Assembly: GCF_000005505.3 (NCBI RefSeq)
Contig: NC_016133.3
Span: 806,001 to 870,000 of the forward strand
Reading direction: 5' to 3'
DNA: 64,000 nucleotides
DNA from: Brachypodium distachyon
Taxonomy: Eukaryota > Streptophyta > Magnoliopsida > Poales > Poaceae
The position numbers and the translations under genes are program-made. Below are positions 1 through 11,240 of this stretch, piece by piece; position 1 is the stretch's first letter, and the number at the start of each line of letters is the position of its first letter. The notes under the pieces are model-generated. The model did no database searches and had not been told where the DNA came from. It saw nothing but the letters and a program-made list of their open reading frames with translations.

Positions 1-40
1 ACTTGCTCTTCGCCGCCATGTCGCCGGTCTCCACCTCCAT
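1..40 (-). CDS. NRT2: NRT2-type nitrate transporter, N-terminal fragment (window edge)
   Basis: Only the first 13 codons and one base are inside the window, read on the minus strand from the ATG at 40-38: MEVETGDMAAKSK. I call it NRT2 because this start resembles the N-termini of the two complete copies here (MEVGTSAGE and MEMEAGS, each followed by a short linker before the FSLPVDSE segment) and the barley NRT2 start as I remember it. A TATA box sits about 160 bases upstream in the same arrangement as for the other two genes, and the upstream module of the NRT2 array recurs at 1.69-1.89 kb. It would be the third member of the tandem array. Identity is inferred from 13 residues plus context, so an unrelated gene is possible. 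Confidence 0.6.
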   Translation of the reverse strand, partial: MEVETGDMAAKSK

Positions 41-198
41 ATCCTTCCTCTCCTCTCTTTGAGCTAGGTAGCTACTGGCTAGGATGCTTTGCTTTGCTCC
101 CTTGGAGCTTACTAACAAGTAATTAAGGAGCTACCTTAATTAAGCTGTGAGGTTGTGATGTCTGTACCTTGGATTGAATCTGGCGTCGATCAATCGTG

Positions 199-206
199 TA
201 TTTATA
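199..206 (-). promoter_or_regulatory. TATA box of the edge NRT2 copy
   Basis: The minus strand reads TATAAATA, about 160 bases upstream of the ATG at 40. The other two NRT2 copies have the equivalent TATA box 108-200 bases from their ATGs. It implies a transcription start near position 170. Confidence 0.6.
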
Positions 207-2537
207 CAACTCTGAGTTGACATTGGGATGTATCAACATCCCCTTAACTGATCGACTATGCTAGCTAGCTAGCTAGTTGCATTTTGTCTAAGAAACAAGA
301 ATGTAATGTATTATTGCATCTGACGGAATCATCGGTCAGTCGTCCTAAGCAAGCTTAATTAACTATAACTACTCACCCCGACCCGTGGGATGGACCAAGG
401 ATCAGAATATGCACCTGACCCCTGTTGGGCCCACAAGATGCGCGCCAAGAATCGAGTTTCCAACCTGAATTGAAAATGGGAAACAAAAAAATTGACTCCC
501 TCTGCATTTTGCAGTCTCATCTCTAGCTCCAATTGTTTCCCTATAGCTACCTGCAACAATTAACCTGTGTACATGAAAAAAATATAGTGAAATTATACTA
601 TAGCTGGTGCTACTATCACTGCTAATTAATTTTTATTCTCCAAAAGAAACAGGTTCTTGCACACAACCACTTAAACTGCTTATTGATTAACTCGAGAAAA
701 TAGAACTCATTTCCGTTAATTCTAGTGTCCGATAGCAGTAATAGTAGAACCTTGAGAGCCCTGGTCGGCCAGTACAGAACAGCTTGTACGTATTGCTTTC
801 ATTCCACAATTGACACGGTTTCAGGTTGCTGCTTTGCAACTTTTGCAGCAATCCAACGGACAAGCCAGCAACTGTGCATACATACATGGCTCAGCTGACT
901 TTTCCAGCTGTATATGTCAACCTTGACACTGATGGCATGCAAGGGGACAAGTAATGACCTCATGATCTTCCCATTAGTTGTTGCCCCTCCTGGCAAGGAC
1001 TTTTTTATGCATGTTTTTGAAATCCGGTTTCTGAATCATATATTCAGGTGATCAGGTCACAGCTGAAATCACTGCGATTCGTTAGCTTTCAGTGGTTTTG
1101 GTCAAAGCACCAAAATTTTCATTTGAAATTGACTAGAATTTTTAGGAATGTTGATAAAATTCCGAAATCCATTTGAACTCTGTGTACTAGATGGCTGAAT
1201 TTTGATCGGAAGGAGAATATTTCGGCATCTGCTGAAATTTCATTTCTATGAAAATTTGAAAGTAAAAACCATTAATTGACGCACATATATATGCCATGAT
1301 TGGGCTTTGTGATCTTACTAGCGCAGAGCCATTAAGTGCAACAAAAAATATTCAAAACAAAACATGATTATATATAGATATCTGCATCCAGAAATGGCCC
1401 TGAAATTGTCTCGTTACAAACTTTTACCATTTGAGACCTGGTGAGCCCATTTTAGCTTCTTTTTTCTGCTTTTTCCATGATCTACCCAAACTAAAAAAAG
1501 TTAGTTAATTAATGTACTCAGATATTTAAATTTTGACGTTTGCACTTTGTTCCGCCGCTTCTGTTTCTTAACTGATATACTTTGCTCTTTTCCATGGTCT
1601 AACTAATTAAGATAATTAATTTAATGATAGACTGAGGAGCATGTCATCTGTCCCTTTGAACTTCTTTGTTTTTGAGAGCATCTGTCCCTTTGAACTTATC
1701 AGGGGCTGCCCAACTGTTTCCCTTATACTCCGTACTGCATGATATAAGCTATATATGATTGAGACACTCTCTATATAATCCTTTCCTTAATATCATCATT
1801 GCTTGCTACTATATTTGGCCCCATGAAATTACATAGTGGTTGGTGTTGCTAAGTACAAAACCGTACGTCCATGTAGTTGACTCTAAATGTAGCTGCAGGG
1901 CTATATTATTAATTAATCAGCATTGCTGGAAAACTCAAAACATTATTCAATCTGGGCTACACACTACAAGAGAGATAATGTGTAGAAGGCTAACTGACGA
2001 ATATATGTATTGATTGAACAAGTGTGGTAGCCTGCAGGCTGGTGAGAACGCTGTCTGTTGAAAGGTGGCTATAACTGAACTGAATGCAGTGTGATTTAAG
2101 TAATAGGAGATCAGCTGACTGGCATTAGGGCCTGTTGAAAGGGTGGTTTGGCTTCTCCAAGGAGACAAGGATATATGATTGAGGAATTTCCCTAAACATA
2201 ATTATGTTCTCGTATTTTATGGAACCAAGTACATTATTCTCCTCTACATATCGTGTATATATTGGGAAGAGTCTACAAGGGAGAGACGGCCCAGTCCACA
2301 ATGAATGCAGCCACGAACATCCAGTATAACTTTGGGCCGTTCTTGTGGAAGGAACTAAAAGGTATGGGCCGGCTTAACTAGATTAAATCACAGGTGCTGT
2401 TCCTCTGAAAAAAACACAGGTGCTGTTTTTATTAAGGAAGATATCACAGATTCTGTGGAAATGCCCCACCAGCTTAGCTTAGTACACACGTCAAACATGT
2501 TTGAAATACATACATAAACATTCATTTAAAAAATACA
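207..2537. other. NRT2 upstream spacer, no gene
   Basis: AT-rich intergenic DNA upstream of the edge NRT2 gene. I see no convincing coding region on either strand. It holds one copy of the NRT2-array upstream module at 1686-1885 and otherwise AT-rich sequence without a recognisable element. Confidence 0.6.
1686..1885 (-). promoter_or_regulatory. Copy of the NRT2-array upstream module
   Basis: Contains a TGAACTTATCAGGGGCTGCC-type block at 1691-1710 and, about 170 bases farther out, AAAACCGT followed by AGTTGACTCTA at 1875-1885. The same two blocks in the same order and spacing occur upstream of the NRT2 copies at 9060 and 19797 and as an orphan at 18.15-18.45 kb. CTTATC/GATAAG is a GATA-factor site and TTGAC a W-box core by known consensus; any role in nitrate control is inference. 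Confidence 0.5.
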
Positions 2538-2539
2538 TA

Positions 2540-2663
2540 CTCCCTCCGTCCAATAAAAGATGTCTCAAGTTTGTGAAAATTTGGATGTATCTAGACATGA
2601 CTTAGTATATAGATGCATTCAAATTTAGTCAAAGTTGAGACATGCTTTGTTGGACGGAGTGAG
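2540..2663. mobile_element. Stowaway-like MITE (124 bp)
   Basis: Terminal inverted repeats CTCCCTCCGTCC and GGACGGAGTGAG, flanked by TA on both sides (2538-2539 and 2664-2665). The length, TIR and TA target site fit Stowaway (Tc1/mariner-type) MITEs. A close relative lies in a BRM intron at 27328-27447. Confidence 0.85.
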
Positions 2664-2665
2664 TA

Positions 2666-3740
2666 TAAAATTTTATTTTGAAACATGTAAATTTTACTTT
2701 TTGTGATACAAATAAAATTTTGTTCGGAACGCAGAAAGAGAAAAATTACTCCAGTTAAAAAGAGAGTAAATTTACCTCTTAATCATATTTTATTTTGGGG
2801 GATTTATAAAAAAAATGAGTCCAATGGGCTGCAACAAGGACCATTGCGAAATCTTCGGTGGGTAGCCCCTAATACAAAAGTTAAGGAAGTTCATATTTCA
2901 CCCTCAAATGTATCTCCAGGCACGCATTGTCCCTGAAGTACAAAACCGTCCAATTTACACCCTGAAACCTACGAGACCAAATAAAGGCAGAGGAGGGAAG
3001 GGATACAGGCCCAGACATAGGTAAGGAGGAACACTCAGCCCAGATAGGAATTGCTGGGCTAGGATAAGTTCAAGCCCACATAGGATTTGCGGCCTGATAA
3101 AAGGGCCCAGACACTCACCCCAGATAGGATTTTTGTTTTCAAAGAATAGACATAGTTGCGCTAGGAGAAGTTCGGCCTTCCTGGGCCAGGACGAAAGCGA
3201 TGGCCGGGTCAAGGTACATCAACGAGAGCCCACTTATCTCCACTCCTTGAACTTCGTTAGGGTCATGGTTGAACTAAATACCGGCCCACTCGCAAAATTT
3301 ACATCTTTTCAAACAAGACCTTACATGAAAACTCAAACGCTCGCTCAAAAGAAAATGAAAACTCAAACGTTTAGAATTTGGGAGTAACGTTTTAATTGAA
3401 AATTTTCGTGCTTCTAGGTGCATAATTTTTTTGGAGTAAATTCCATAAATTCCATATAATTCATGCTAATTTTGCATATGACCATAGTTCCTGAGGTCGG
3501 TATTTTCACCAAAATTAACCAAATCTCATGATTTCGTGCCAACTGACAGGAATTCCAACACCATGGACCCATATGGTATATCGGAATAATGGTCGTTGAA
3601 AAAAATTAGCATCCACCGTTGTTCTATGATACCATAAACCCAAAATATGTGGTTTTGTGAAATATGTATACTCTTTGGATTACTCCATGCTTATGTATTA
3701 AAACGTGCCACATACAACAATGACCGTACACATAGGATAA
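2666..3740. other. Intergenic, no gene
   Basis: No supported coding region. Around 3000-3140 short degenerate local repeats built on CCCAGATAGGA and AGCCCACATAGGA recur; I do not recognise the element. Small open frames here lack conserved features. Confidence 0.5.
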
Positions 3741-3742
3741 TA

Positions 3743-3851
3743 CTCTCTCAGTCCCATATTAACTGACTTTCTATTACATGTATCTAGACGCTTTTTAAGT
3801 ATAGATACATTCATATTTTAATTTAAGTCACTGAATATGAAACGGAGGGAA
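3743..3851. mobile_element. Stowaway-like MITE (109 bp)
   Basis: Degenerate TIRs (CTCTCTCAGTCCCATATTA at the left; ATATGAAACGGAGGGAA at the right) flanked by TA at 3741-3742 and 3852-3853. The middle contains the ACATGTATCTAGA motif shared with the MITE at 5693. Confidence 0.7.
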
Positions 3852-3853
3852 TA

Positions 3854-5179
3854 TTAATTAATTATTGTGGCATGATCATGCCCTCCAAAAGTCTGAACCT
3901 TCTATATTTTCAGTTTGTGTTGCCGGATTAACACTGCCTGCCGGCCCGTACGTGCACACGTAACGCAAGAGTACGGCCGTCTGGCGTCTGCTAGCTACGA
4001 CTAGCTAGATTAGTACTCCAGTACTAATTAACTCTCGCTGCATCGCCATCAGTAACCTAATGCCCCGATTAATTACCATGCATCGATCCATTAATTGGTC
4101 GTCTGAGGTAGGAGTACGGTAAATCTGTACATCCATCTCAAGCCTGCTTGCTTCATGACAGTGATTAGTTTGGCATCAAGCGTGTGACTTGTGAGTGTAG
4201 CTAGTAAGTACAGTACTACTTTAGTTTAAAGCCAAATTAAAGGAGTATCTCTGAGTAGAGTACTTATCTAGAGCCAGCAGGACAACAATAAAGTGAGAAA
4301 GGATCGAGGACTTTAAGCCAAAGATGACAAAGTATGTATCAGCATCTAAGTACACATCGATGGTAATTTACTTAAATGTGTCTGACGTTGCTTTAAGCCA
4401 AAGAGGACAAAGTATGTCTCTCATGGGAGACGTACGCGTACGTCCAATTAACGCGGAGATTACGCGGTGTCTGATGATCCATGTACGGACACGAAACTTC
4501 GGCATGAATTGACGGCTCCTTAGTTAACTAATTTCCAAACTGTAGAGTAGTCCTAATCGCTTAATTTCTTCGGTTCACAGAAAGATTCTGGCGTTTGAGT
4601 TTGATTTAAAAAAAGAAGATTCTGGAGATATTTAGAGGTAGCTAGCCAAACTCCAAAAGCTTTTGAGTATAGAGGTACTGTATATGTTAAGATATTTAGA
4701 TGGGATGCTTGTAGGTTGATTGTTTTGAGATAGAAGTGCTTTCAGCACTCTTTAAATGTTTGATTAGGTTTGTTAGAAAGAAAAGAAAAAAAATCCGTAC
4801 CAAATTAATTAATGCATATTTTTTCTGGTGTACCGGCTGGTAGATGGAGAAAACCGCGCCCCATACGTATACGGAGAGCACGCATCGACCTGATAAAACG
4901 GCCCAGTCAGTTGAAAACAGAAAATTGTTGTAGAGGGTATAAAATATAAACCTTAACACAATATAACAACTTAAGGGTAAAATGTGGCACCAAATTTTAA
5001 TTGAAGTATAACGTCATCACAAGACAGATTAAAAAGTGAAATTCACTTGAAAAGGAAAGAGCACATAAAAGGTCTATATTAATTAGGGACTGGAAATCCA
5101 GTTCCCAGTATTCGTGCGTGTTCGTCGGTTACGAACCCAAAGATGTAGAAACTTAGTTCCACGCAAAGTATATATAGAG
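3854..5179. other. Intergenic, no gene
   Basis: AT-rich DNA with GCTAGCTAG-type tetranucleotide runs and CGTACG clusters. No coding region supported on either strand. Confidence 0.5.
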
Positions 5180-5622
5180 TAAAACCGTGGGATCCAAGGG
5201 TTTGACTCTAGCAGCAAACAGACACGTTATCACATGCAATCGTGGGCGTTTTAGTAAAACCGGTTACGAAATCGAAACGCACTTTGTCTTTTCTAAGCAA
5301 AGTACATATCCGTACGTACGTTCAAAGAGTTGACTCTAGCTTAGCTAGCTAGCACATGCAATGAAAGCTACGTACGGCGATGGCTATAATTAACACTAAA
5401 AGTTCTGTCCGCTAGCTTGAGAGATGGATGGATCTGTGGCCTGAACTCTCATTAGTTGGCATGTACGCATCATGATCAGCTATCGGGACAAGCTAGTATA
5501 TATATGTGTGTGCATTTTTAATCAAACAAGTTGTGAGAGTTGGTGACCAAGACGAGGTAATATAGAGCTCTAGCTAGCTTCAAAGAGTTGACCCTATAGC
5601 TAGCAGCAAAAGGCACATGCAT
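5180..5622 (-). promoter_or_regulatory. Three orphan copies of the TTGACTC...CACATGCA module
   Basis: Three units read on the plus strand: AAAACCGT, TTTGACTCTAGC and CACATGCAA at 5181-5239; CAAAGAGTTGACTCTAGC with GCACATGCAATG at 5323-5364; CAAAGAGTTGACCCTATAGC with GCACATGCATGG at 5581-5625. The order is always core then CACATGCA about 20-30 bases on. No gene lies close enough to use them as a core promoter, so they may be remnants of duplicated NRT2 upstream regions. Confidence 0.5.
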
Positions 5623-5692
5623 GGTGGAGCGCTGAGTACGGGCTTTCGGTGGTTGCTAACTACTGTAGCTAGTAGCTAGACTTAAATTGCTG

Positions 5693-5808
5693 CTCCCTCC
5701 GATTCTAAATTGTTGTCGAAATATCACATGTATCTAGATGCTTTTTAAGAATAGAAGATACATCCATATTTGGGCAAATTTGAGTCAAGAATTTAGGATC
5801 AGAGGGAG
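5693..5808. mobile_element. Stowaway-like MITE (116 bp)
   Basis: TIRs CTCCCTCCGATTCTAAATT and AATTTAGGATCAGAGGGAG. The right flank is TA (5809-5810); the left flank is TG, read as a mutated TA. Confidence 0.75.
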
Positions 5809-6658
5809 TACTGATTATAGAAATTGTAATAGATGCATCGTCGTTAGTAGTAATCTAACAACTGTGATCTGTACCACATCAGTTGGCGCCGTACGTCGTC
5901 ATGGGGTTAGTAGTGATTCATTGCGTACTTACGCATGCATTTTGTTTGTTTTGGGAGAGATGTGGTTTTGTTTCGCATTACATGCACATCATCGATTAAT
6001 CGTCTGTATATATTGAGAAGGAAATAAAACTATAACGAGGGTCCGTACGTGTTGAAAAGATTGTCCAAGTTGTTCGATGGACTTGTGTTGTCGTAGAGCT
6101 AGCTCTACACATCTTAAACTAATTAATACCCGTTCCGTTACTGATTGTAAGATTGTTGCCTATATATCTCCTAATTCACACAAAGAAGTGTTGATTAAGT
6201 GTTAGATTAATTATTACAACCATTAATTGGTGAGCTTTTTTACGGTGATTGTCGAGTATCTCAGTGCTTTTCAGTACTCCGCCGGAATTAATTTTGTCCA
6301 TTGATCTGTACTCTTAATTATGGAAAGTGCTTCTATGTTTTCTGGGAAAAAAAATCTGCACGAATTTTAATGCATATCTAAAGGCCCAGATTGCATGAGC
6401 AAATACACGCCATTAATTAAGGAGATGATTAACTGTAGTCTTCTTCCTCGTTGGTCCCTATGGTTCATACGCATATGGCGAACCAATTCTGGCGCTTGGG
6501 CTGGCGAGCATTCTCTCTCTCTCTCCCCTCGAGCCACCCGTTCCGACGCTTGGTGAGCATCTCTCTCCTGTTCTCGCAGCCAGCCCAGCAGTCTCTCTAC
6601 AGAGAGAGAACATACAAATACTACCACAAGCATATAAATCCTCACATATGAATCTGAA
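5809..6658. other. Intergenic, no gene
   Basis: No supported coding region. A TTTTCAGTACT motif at about 6269-6281 recurs in the same orientation near 7548-7592, on the other side of the GC-rich block. Confidence 0.45.
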
Positions 6659-7390
6659 CTAAAATTTCTTGGTGAACCATAAGGATCTGAACCAAATCTT
6701 CATCCTACTTGCGTAAGATCTGAACCAAATTGCATCCAGGTAGAACAGACCAAAAGAATAAAAGAAATGGTCGAAAATGGAGACATCAAAAGAAGAACAT
6801 CGTGACCGGCTCTGGTGGAGGCAGGGGCACCACCCTTCGTCCAGCCCCTGCTCGGCGGAGCTTGGCTGCTCGTGGGTGGAGTGACGAACTGGTGAGGTTG
6901 ACGGAAGGGAGGAAAGGCTCGGGGTCGGCGCTTGTGGCTTGGAGGATGGCGGCGGGGTTCTGCTGGTGGAACGGCGGCAGGGAAGGGGGAGCGAACATGG
7001 AGGTTGTCCTGGAAGTGAACGGGGAGAAGGGGAGATGTTGAGGAGAACGTCCTCGGCGACGGCGTGGTGCACCGTCTTGTGATGGAGCGGTGGCAGTGGC
7101 CCGCGAAGAGCTGCGCGACGGGGCGATGACGGCAACGAAACGGCGGCGCGTGACCGAGCAGCGCTGGCGAAGGCTCGCGACGGAGAAGCGACCTGCGCAG
7201 AGGCGCGCGACGGAGCGGGGAGGCCCACGCAGCGGCGCGCGGCGACGGCGTCCCAGGCAGAGCCGCTCGACGGAGTAGCGGTCCGGGCGGAGCTGCTCGA
7301 CAGAGTAGCGGCGGCCTGTTGAGGAGTCCCGCGGCCGATCAGCTCGTCCTCCTCAAGATCCCTCGCCTCTGAAACAGATGCCAAGGCCAT
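6659..7390 (-). CDS. Doubtful GC-rich open frame, 243 codons
   Basis: From the ATG at 7390 the minus strand stays open for 243 codons (MALASVSEARDLEEDELIG... ending IWFRSLWFTKKF). The protein is dominated by Ser, Ala, Pro and Arg with no domain, signal peptide or membrane segment I recognise. The opposite strand is also open over much of the same block, which is expected of GC-rich sequence rather than of a gene. It sits as an isolated GC-rich island of about 600 bases inside AT-rich DNA. A captured gene fragment inside a transposon, or chance, is more likely than a functional gene. I cannot assign a function. Confidence 0.15.
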   Translation of the reverse strand: MALASVSEARDLEEDELIGRGTPQQAAATLSSSSARTATPSSGSAWDAVAARRCVGLPAPSRASAQVASPSRAFASAARSRAAVSLPSSPRRAALRGPLPPLHHKTVHHAVAEDVLLNISPSPRSLPGQPPCSLPLPCRRSTSRTPPPSSKPQAPTPSLSSLPSTSPVRHSTHEQPSSAEQGLDEGWCPCLHQSRSRCSSFDVSIFDHFFYSFGLFYLDAIWFRSYASRMKIWFRSLWFTKKF

Positions 7391-7429
7391 AAACAGCAGC
7401 GATGGCGGCGGCGAAAGCGTGAAGCCCAA

Positions 7430-8029
7430 GGGGGGGAGGGTGGGGAAGGGAGATAGGGAGAGCGCTGCTCGACTAGACTAAATGTGCCATTTAGATTTTG
7501 CCTTCCACTAAATCCCTTTTAGTTAAAATATAAATCAATAATTTTGGTACTTTTCAGTACTTTTGTTTCAGCACTTTTCAGTACTTCTTATTTTTCCACC
7601 GTTGGATCAAGTAAGTTGGACGGTTACTAAAATTGCCAATCATTGTAAAACTTGTATTAATTGGTTGCACAGTATGCCGAGAGTGCTGCAATAAAACACT
7701 CGGCACCATATATACCCTGTAAAAAGTATGTAGCACTATTTTATATGGTATTTATTAAATTTTACGGGGTATTAAAATTTCAAACTATGCCGAGTGTCGC
7801 CAAAGAGTACTCGCAACCACATAAGCTCTCGGCAAAATGAGTAGACACATGTTCCCAGCCGCCGCAGTACCTGACGATGAATTGATGTGGGCGTGCTCTT
7901 GGAAAAATGAGTACAGTATGTTTTTTAAAATAATCTTTTTTGCACTTGTACTGATCGATATTCTTGTTCCTTTTCCGCCCTCTATTGCCGTACGTCTCAT
8001 TTTTCGGGCATTTTTCTCGACCATGGCTG
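7430..8029. repeat. Transposon-derived sequence with GCCGAG repeats
   Basis: Contains repeated TGCCGAGAG / CACTCGGCA / TGCCGAGTGT / CTCTCGGCA words in both orientations between about 7675 and 7835, and paired CAGTACTT words near 7548-7592. Such TGCCGAGTG-rich ends are common in grass DNA transposons; the family and borders are not determinable here. Confidence 0.4.
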
Positions 8030-9059
8030 GAAACATGGGTCGGTGACTTAAAAGTCTCATCTCCCAGCTAATTGGCATTTAATTAAGCGGCACAAATTAA
8101 TGTTTATGGTACACATGCAAGATTTCACGGCCCGTACACATGCAAGATTTCATCAAGTACGGATCGAATTCGGTGGGCGTTGCATGCTAGCTATTATATG
8201 CATGATCTGGCTGTGCATCGTCATCGGTAACCTAAAGTCTCTGACCGTATATATGCATGTACCAAAATACCTACGCCAGCTCATTTTGCATTGACCAGCG
8301 ATGTTTGTTAATCAACGGACGTGCATACACGTGATGCTAACCGGCCGCCACAATTAATGTTGGCGAAAACGGTTGTTATTAGCTTTATAAAATCTAGAAT
8401 ATTTTCACCAACTGGTTGCCTGTAACTGGTTTGGTTCTTTTTTACATTGGCTTGTATCTTTTCTTGTCCTCTTTAATGAAAAAGCAGAGCTCCTGCTAAG
8501 TTCTCAAAAAAAAAATCTAGAATATTTCCATACAAAAAACACAATAAAGGGTACCCTTCCCATCAAGACGTGCCACATTAACCTGCATCACTTATATTAT
8601 TTTGATTGTTGGATCTGTAACTGACGGTTAGAATTTAGAGAAACCTGTTTAATCATGTAATCTCAGGTTTGTTTATCAAGTTTGTTTGAATATACAGGAC
8701 ATGAAAAGCAAACCTTGAATCTAAGTTAATGAAAAAGTAATTATATAAGTATAATATGTAATTAATTGCAATATAAGAAATTCTATATGTTTATTGTGCA
8801 AGGCTAGCAATATGCATGTGCATGCACAACAAAATTTTCTCATATTGATGACTCAAAACATATCACAGGACCCTACATATTTATAGACTAAAGACTCCTC
8901 TGAAGGGGGTTCGGAGTGCCCACAAAAAGTCATTGGTGTGAGAGACCCCCACACCGTCCTAATGGGGCGCACCGCCTCGATCCCATGGGGAATGCATGCA
9001 CATTTTACAGAGATAAAAGGGGGGGGAAAAACTTGAGTCGATCTAGCTAGAGCTTATAA
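8030..9059 (-). repeat. Duplicated 3' flank of the middle NRT2 gene
   Basis: This flank is recognisably related to 18867-19796 downstream of the right NRT2 gene. Shared words in the same order include CATGGGTCGGTGA / CATGGGGCGGTGA, GGACCGTAC-CATGCAAGA-CATCAAGT, TTGGCGAAAACG, ATTTTCTC...CATATCACA and the CACAAA-AGTCAT...CACACC...GGGG block next to the gene. So the duplication unit includes about 1 kb beyond the stop codon. The block nearest the gene probably lies in the 3' UTR or polyadenylation region. Confidence 0.65.
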
Positions 9060-10589
9060 TTATACATGTTGGGGCGTGTTGTTCGGCGGTGTCGAAGGTA
9101 CTGCGAGGATGACATTGCGCCTGCCACGCTCCGAGCGGGAGTTCTCGGCAAACTTCTGTCCCGCGAGATGGAGTCCTTTGCTCTTCTCCTCCTCCCTCCA
9201 CTCAGAACCATAGTAGTCCTCCTCTGTGGCGTCGGTGCTGGGAGGCAAGAGCATGGAGCCCCATTGAGGGAAGTGGATGAGCGCGACGGGGAGCGTGCAG
9301 GCCATGATCATGATGCCCATGTACTCGAGCCCTTTGGCGGTGGAGTATTGCGATGACGTGAAGAAGAGAAACTGTGTGACACCTCCACCCACGTTGCCGC
9401 CGGCACCGCTCATGCCGGAGATGATGCCAAGGGACCGTCGGGAGACGAAGGGGATGACACCATAGACGGCGCCACACGCAGCCTCGACGCATATTGAGTA
9501 TAGGACCATGCATACGATGGAGGCCGGGAGGGCCGATGCACGGCCAAGACAGAGGCAGAAGACACCACCGGCGGTCTGGAGGATCCAGATGTTCCAGAGG
9601 CGGGCTCGCATGCCGAAGTAGCGGGCGCCGAGGTCGGAGAGGTAGCCGCCCATCGGACGAGCGAAGATATTAGCCAAGCCGAAGCATGCGGCAATAGTTC
9701 CGGCAGCACGGAGGTCGAGATGGAAGCTGTCGTAGTAGTACTCGGCGATGACGTTGTTGGTGGTGAGCTCGACGCCCATGCAATATCCGTAGATGAAAAC
9801 TAAGATCCAGGTTCGGTAGTTGGTGACAGCGCCTCGGAAAACCTTGGAGAACTTATCCTTGTTCATGTCACCATTCTTCTGGAGGCTCCTGAGGTTGCCA
9901 TCGGGGAGGTCTTGTCCCATGGTGAGCACCAGCAAGCCCATCACCATAAGCATCAACCCCGGCACGAAGTAGGCGATGCGCCACGCCGTGAAAGGCGTCG
10001 CGCCGCACGCCTCGATGGCGTCGAAGACGAGAGGCATGATGAGTTGCGTGGCGCCGCCGCCCATGTCGCCCCACCCCGCCGTCAGACCACTGACGGTCCC
10101 GGTGATCTTGCTACTGAACATGGTGCTCATCCAATAACTGCACGACACAAAGGTGGCGAGCGAGACACCAATGAGGAAGCGAATAACGATGTAGCCGGCC
10201 GCGCTGTCGATGACGGACATGCAAAAGACGGCGGGCGCAGACAGCATGACGAGGAAGGCGCAGCCATAGCGCGGGCCGAGGAGGTCGCATACGGCACCCA
10301 TGGCGAGCCGGGAGAAGATGGCGCCGGAGACAGAGGCGACCCCGGCGTTACCGATGTCGGCCTTGGTTAGGTTGAGGTTGTCACGGATGATGGGGACAAG
10401 CGGGGCAGCGGCGAAGGTGGACACGACACAGACGAAGAATGACATCCACCCGAGATGGAAGGCACGCATGTGAGGGTTGCCGAAGGAGAAGATCTTGATG
10501 GACTTGGCCTTGTTCTCCGAGTCCACCGGCAGTGAGAACTTCGCTGCCGCCACCGCCTCACCAGCTGAAGTGCCGACCTCCATTGCCAT
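9060..10589 (-). CDS. NRT2: NRT2 high-affinity nitrate transporter (middle copy), intronless, 509 aa
   Basis: A major facilitator protein of the nitrate/nitrite porter family: a proton-coupled nitrate importer of the plasma membrane that in plants usually works with NAR2/NRT3. It is intronless, as in other grasses. I start it at the ATG at 10589 ([11 protein letters not shown]); a second in-frame ATG two codons on aligns better with the other copies. No ATG exists farther upstream in this frame. Visible features are twelve hydrophobic segments, the MFS loop motif [12 protein letters not shown] after TM2, a first porter signature AGWGDMGGG in TM5, FARPMGG in TM8, and a second signature GAGGNVGGG in TM11. 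The C-terminal tail is hydrophilic (EEDYYGSEW...[10 protein letters not shown]). The first signature has Asp where most NRT2 proteins I know have Asn. It is very similar to the copy at 19797 and lies in the same duplicated block type. Confidence 0.95.
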   Translation of the reverse strand: MAMEVGTSAGEAVAAAKFSLPVDSENKAKSIKIFSFGNPHMRAFHLGWMSFFVCVVSTFAAAPLVPIIRDNLNLTKADIGNAGVASVSGAIFSRLAMGAVCDLLGPRYGCAFLVMLSAPAVFCMSVIDSAAGYIVIRFLIGVSLATFVSCSYWMSTMFSSKITGTVSGLTAGWGDMGGGATQLIMPLVFDAIEACGATPFTAWRIAYFVPGLMLMVMGLLVLTMGQDLPDGNLRSLQKNGDMNKDKFSKVFRGAVTNYRTWILVFIYGYCMGVELTTNNVIAEYYYDSFHLDLRAAGTIAACFGLANIFARPMGGYLSDLGARYFGMRARLWNIWILQTAGGVFCLCLGRASALPASIVCMVLYSICVEAACGAVYGVIPFVSRRSLGIISGMSGAGGNVGGGVTQFLFFTSSQYSTAKGLEYMGIMIMACTLPVALIHFPQWGSMLLPPSTDATEEDYYGSEWREEEKSKGLHLAGQKFAENSRSERGRRNVILAVPSTPPNNTPQHV

Positions 10590-10718
10590 ATCTTCCCCTT
10601 TCTTCTTGGAGCTCAAGCAGATCGAGCTGCAGTATCCACCAAAAGAGCTAGCTAATTAAGTCTTGAGCTTAATGTTGCAATGTTTGGGTTTGTGCTCGAG
10701 AGAACACAAGGAGGCCTG

Positions 10719-10726
10719 TATTTATA
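10719..10726 (-). promoter_or_regulatory. TATA box of the middle NRT2 gene
   Basis: The minus strand reads TATAAATA, 130 bases upstream of the ATG at 10589. Its surroundings (GGTTCC-GGCAGGCTATAAAT on the minus strand; plus-strand GTGCTCGAGAGAACACAAGG) closely match the promoter of the right NRT2 gene, where GTGCTCGAGAGATCACAAGG is found. Confidence 0.75.
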
Positions 10727-10920
10727 GCCTGCCGGAACCGTTTCAGTTGCGGATATTCGCTGGCATATGCTTTCCGGTTTCCTTTTTGCCTCATTTCAAT
10801 ACTTCATCCATCAATCGTTTCTCCCATGTTCTAGCTCGAATTGATAAATGTTTGACGCTCTTCTGTTGCTTAATTAACAAGGTACTCTAACTACCAGATT
10901 ACAGGGACTACCGTACATGT

Positions 10921-11240
10921 GTCCCGTTGAACATAAATTATCAGGCCGGGCCGAGAAGCTACTTATATGTGAGATAAGCTATATGAATTTAGTTATACGT
11001 TTGAGATGGATATCACATTAAGTCCATTGCATCCATCCAATGTCTGCAACTTAATTGCAAGTGCATAAAGGACACACCGTGCAAAAGTGTTGACTGCGTA
11101 AGGTTCCATGCATTACTCGATCCAAACTTAATTACTTCACATCGATCCTACGCTAATTAGGTACACGAATCAAGATTTGACTCTAGCTAGCTAGCTGCAG
11201 GGTTACTGCATGATTGATTACATTTCACGCCACATGCAAC
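10921..11240 (-). promoter_or_regulatory. NRT2 upstream module, middle gene
   Basis: Holds the GTTGAACATAAATTATCAGG...CTACTTATATGTGAGATAAGC block at 10926-10979, about 340 bases upstream of the ATG, then CACCGTGCAAAAGTGTTGACT at 11075-11095, TTTGACTCTAGC at 11176-11187 and CACATGCAAC at 11231-11240. Two GATA/CTTATC sites and W-box cores are visible by consensus. The layout matches that upstream of the right gene. Confidence 0.55.

Noticed and set aside
9912..10370. Plus-strand open frame of 152 codons opposite the middle NRT2 gene
   Set aside because: It is the antisense shadow of GC-rich NRT2 codons; its His/Glu/Arg-rich composition and the same kind of shadow at 20559-21167 show it is not a gene.
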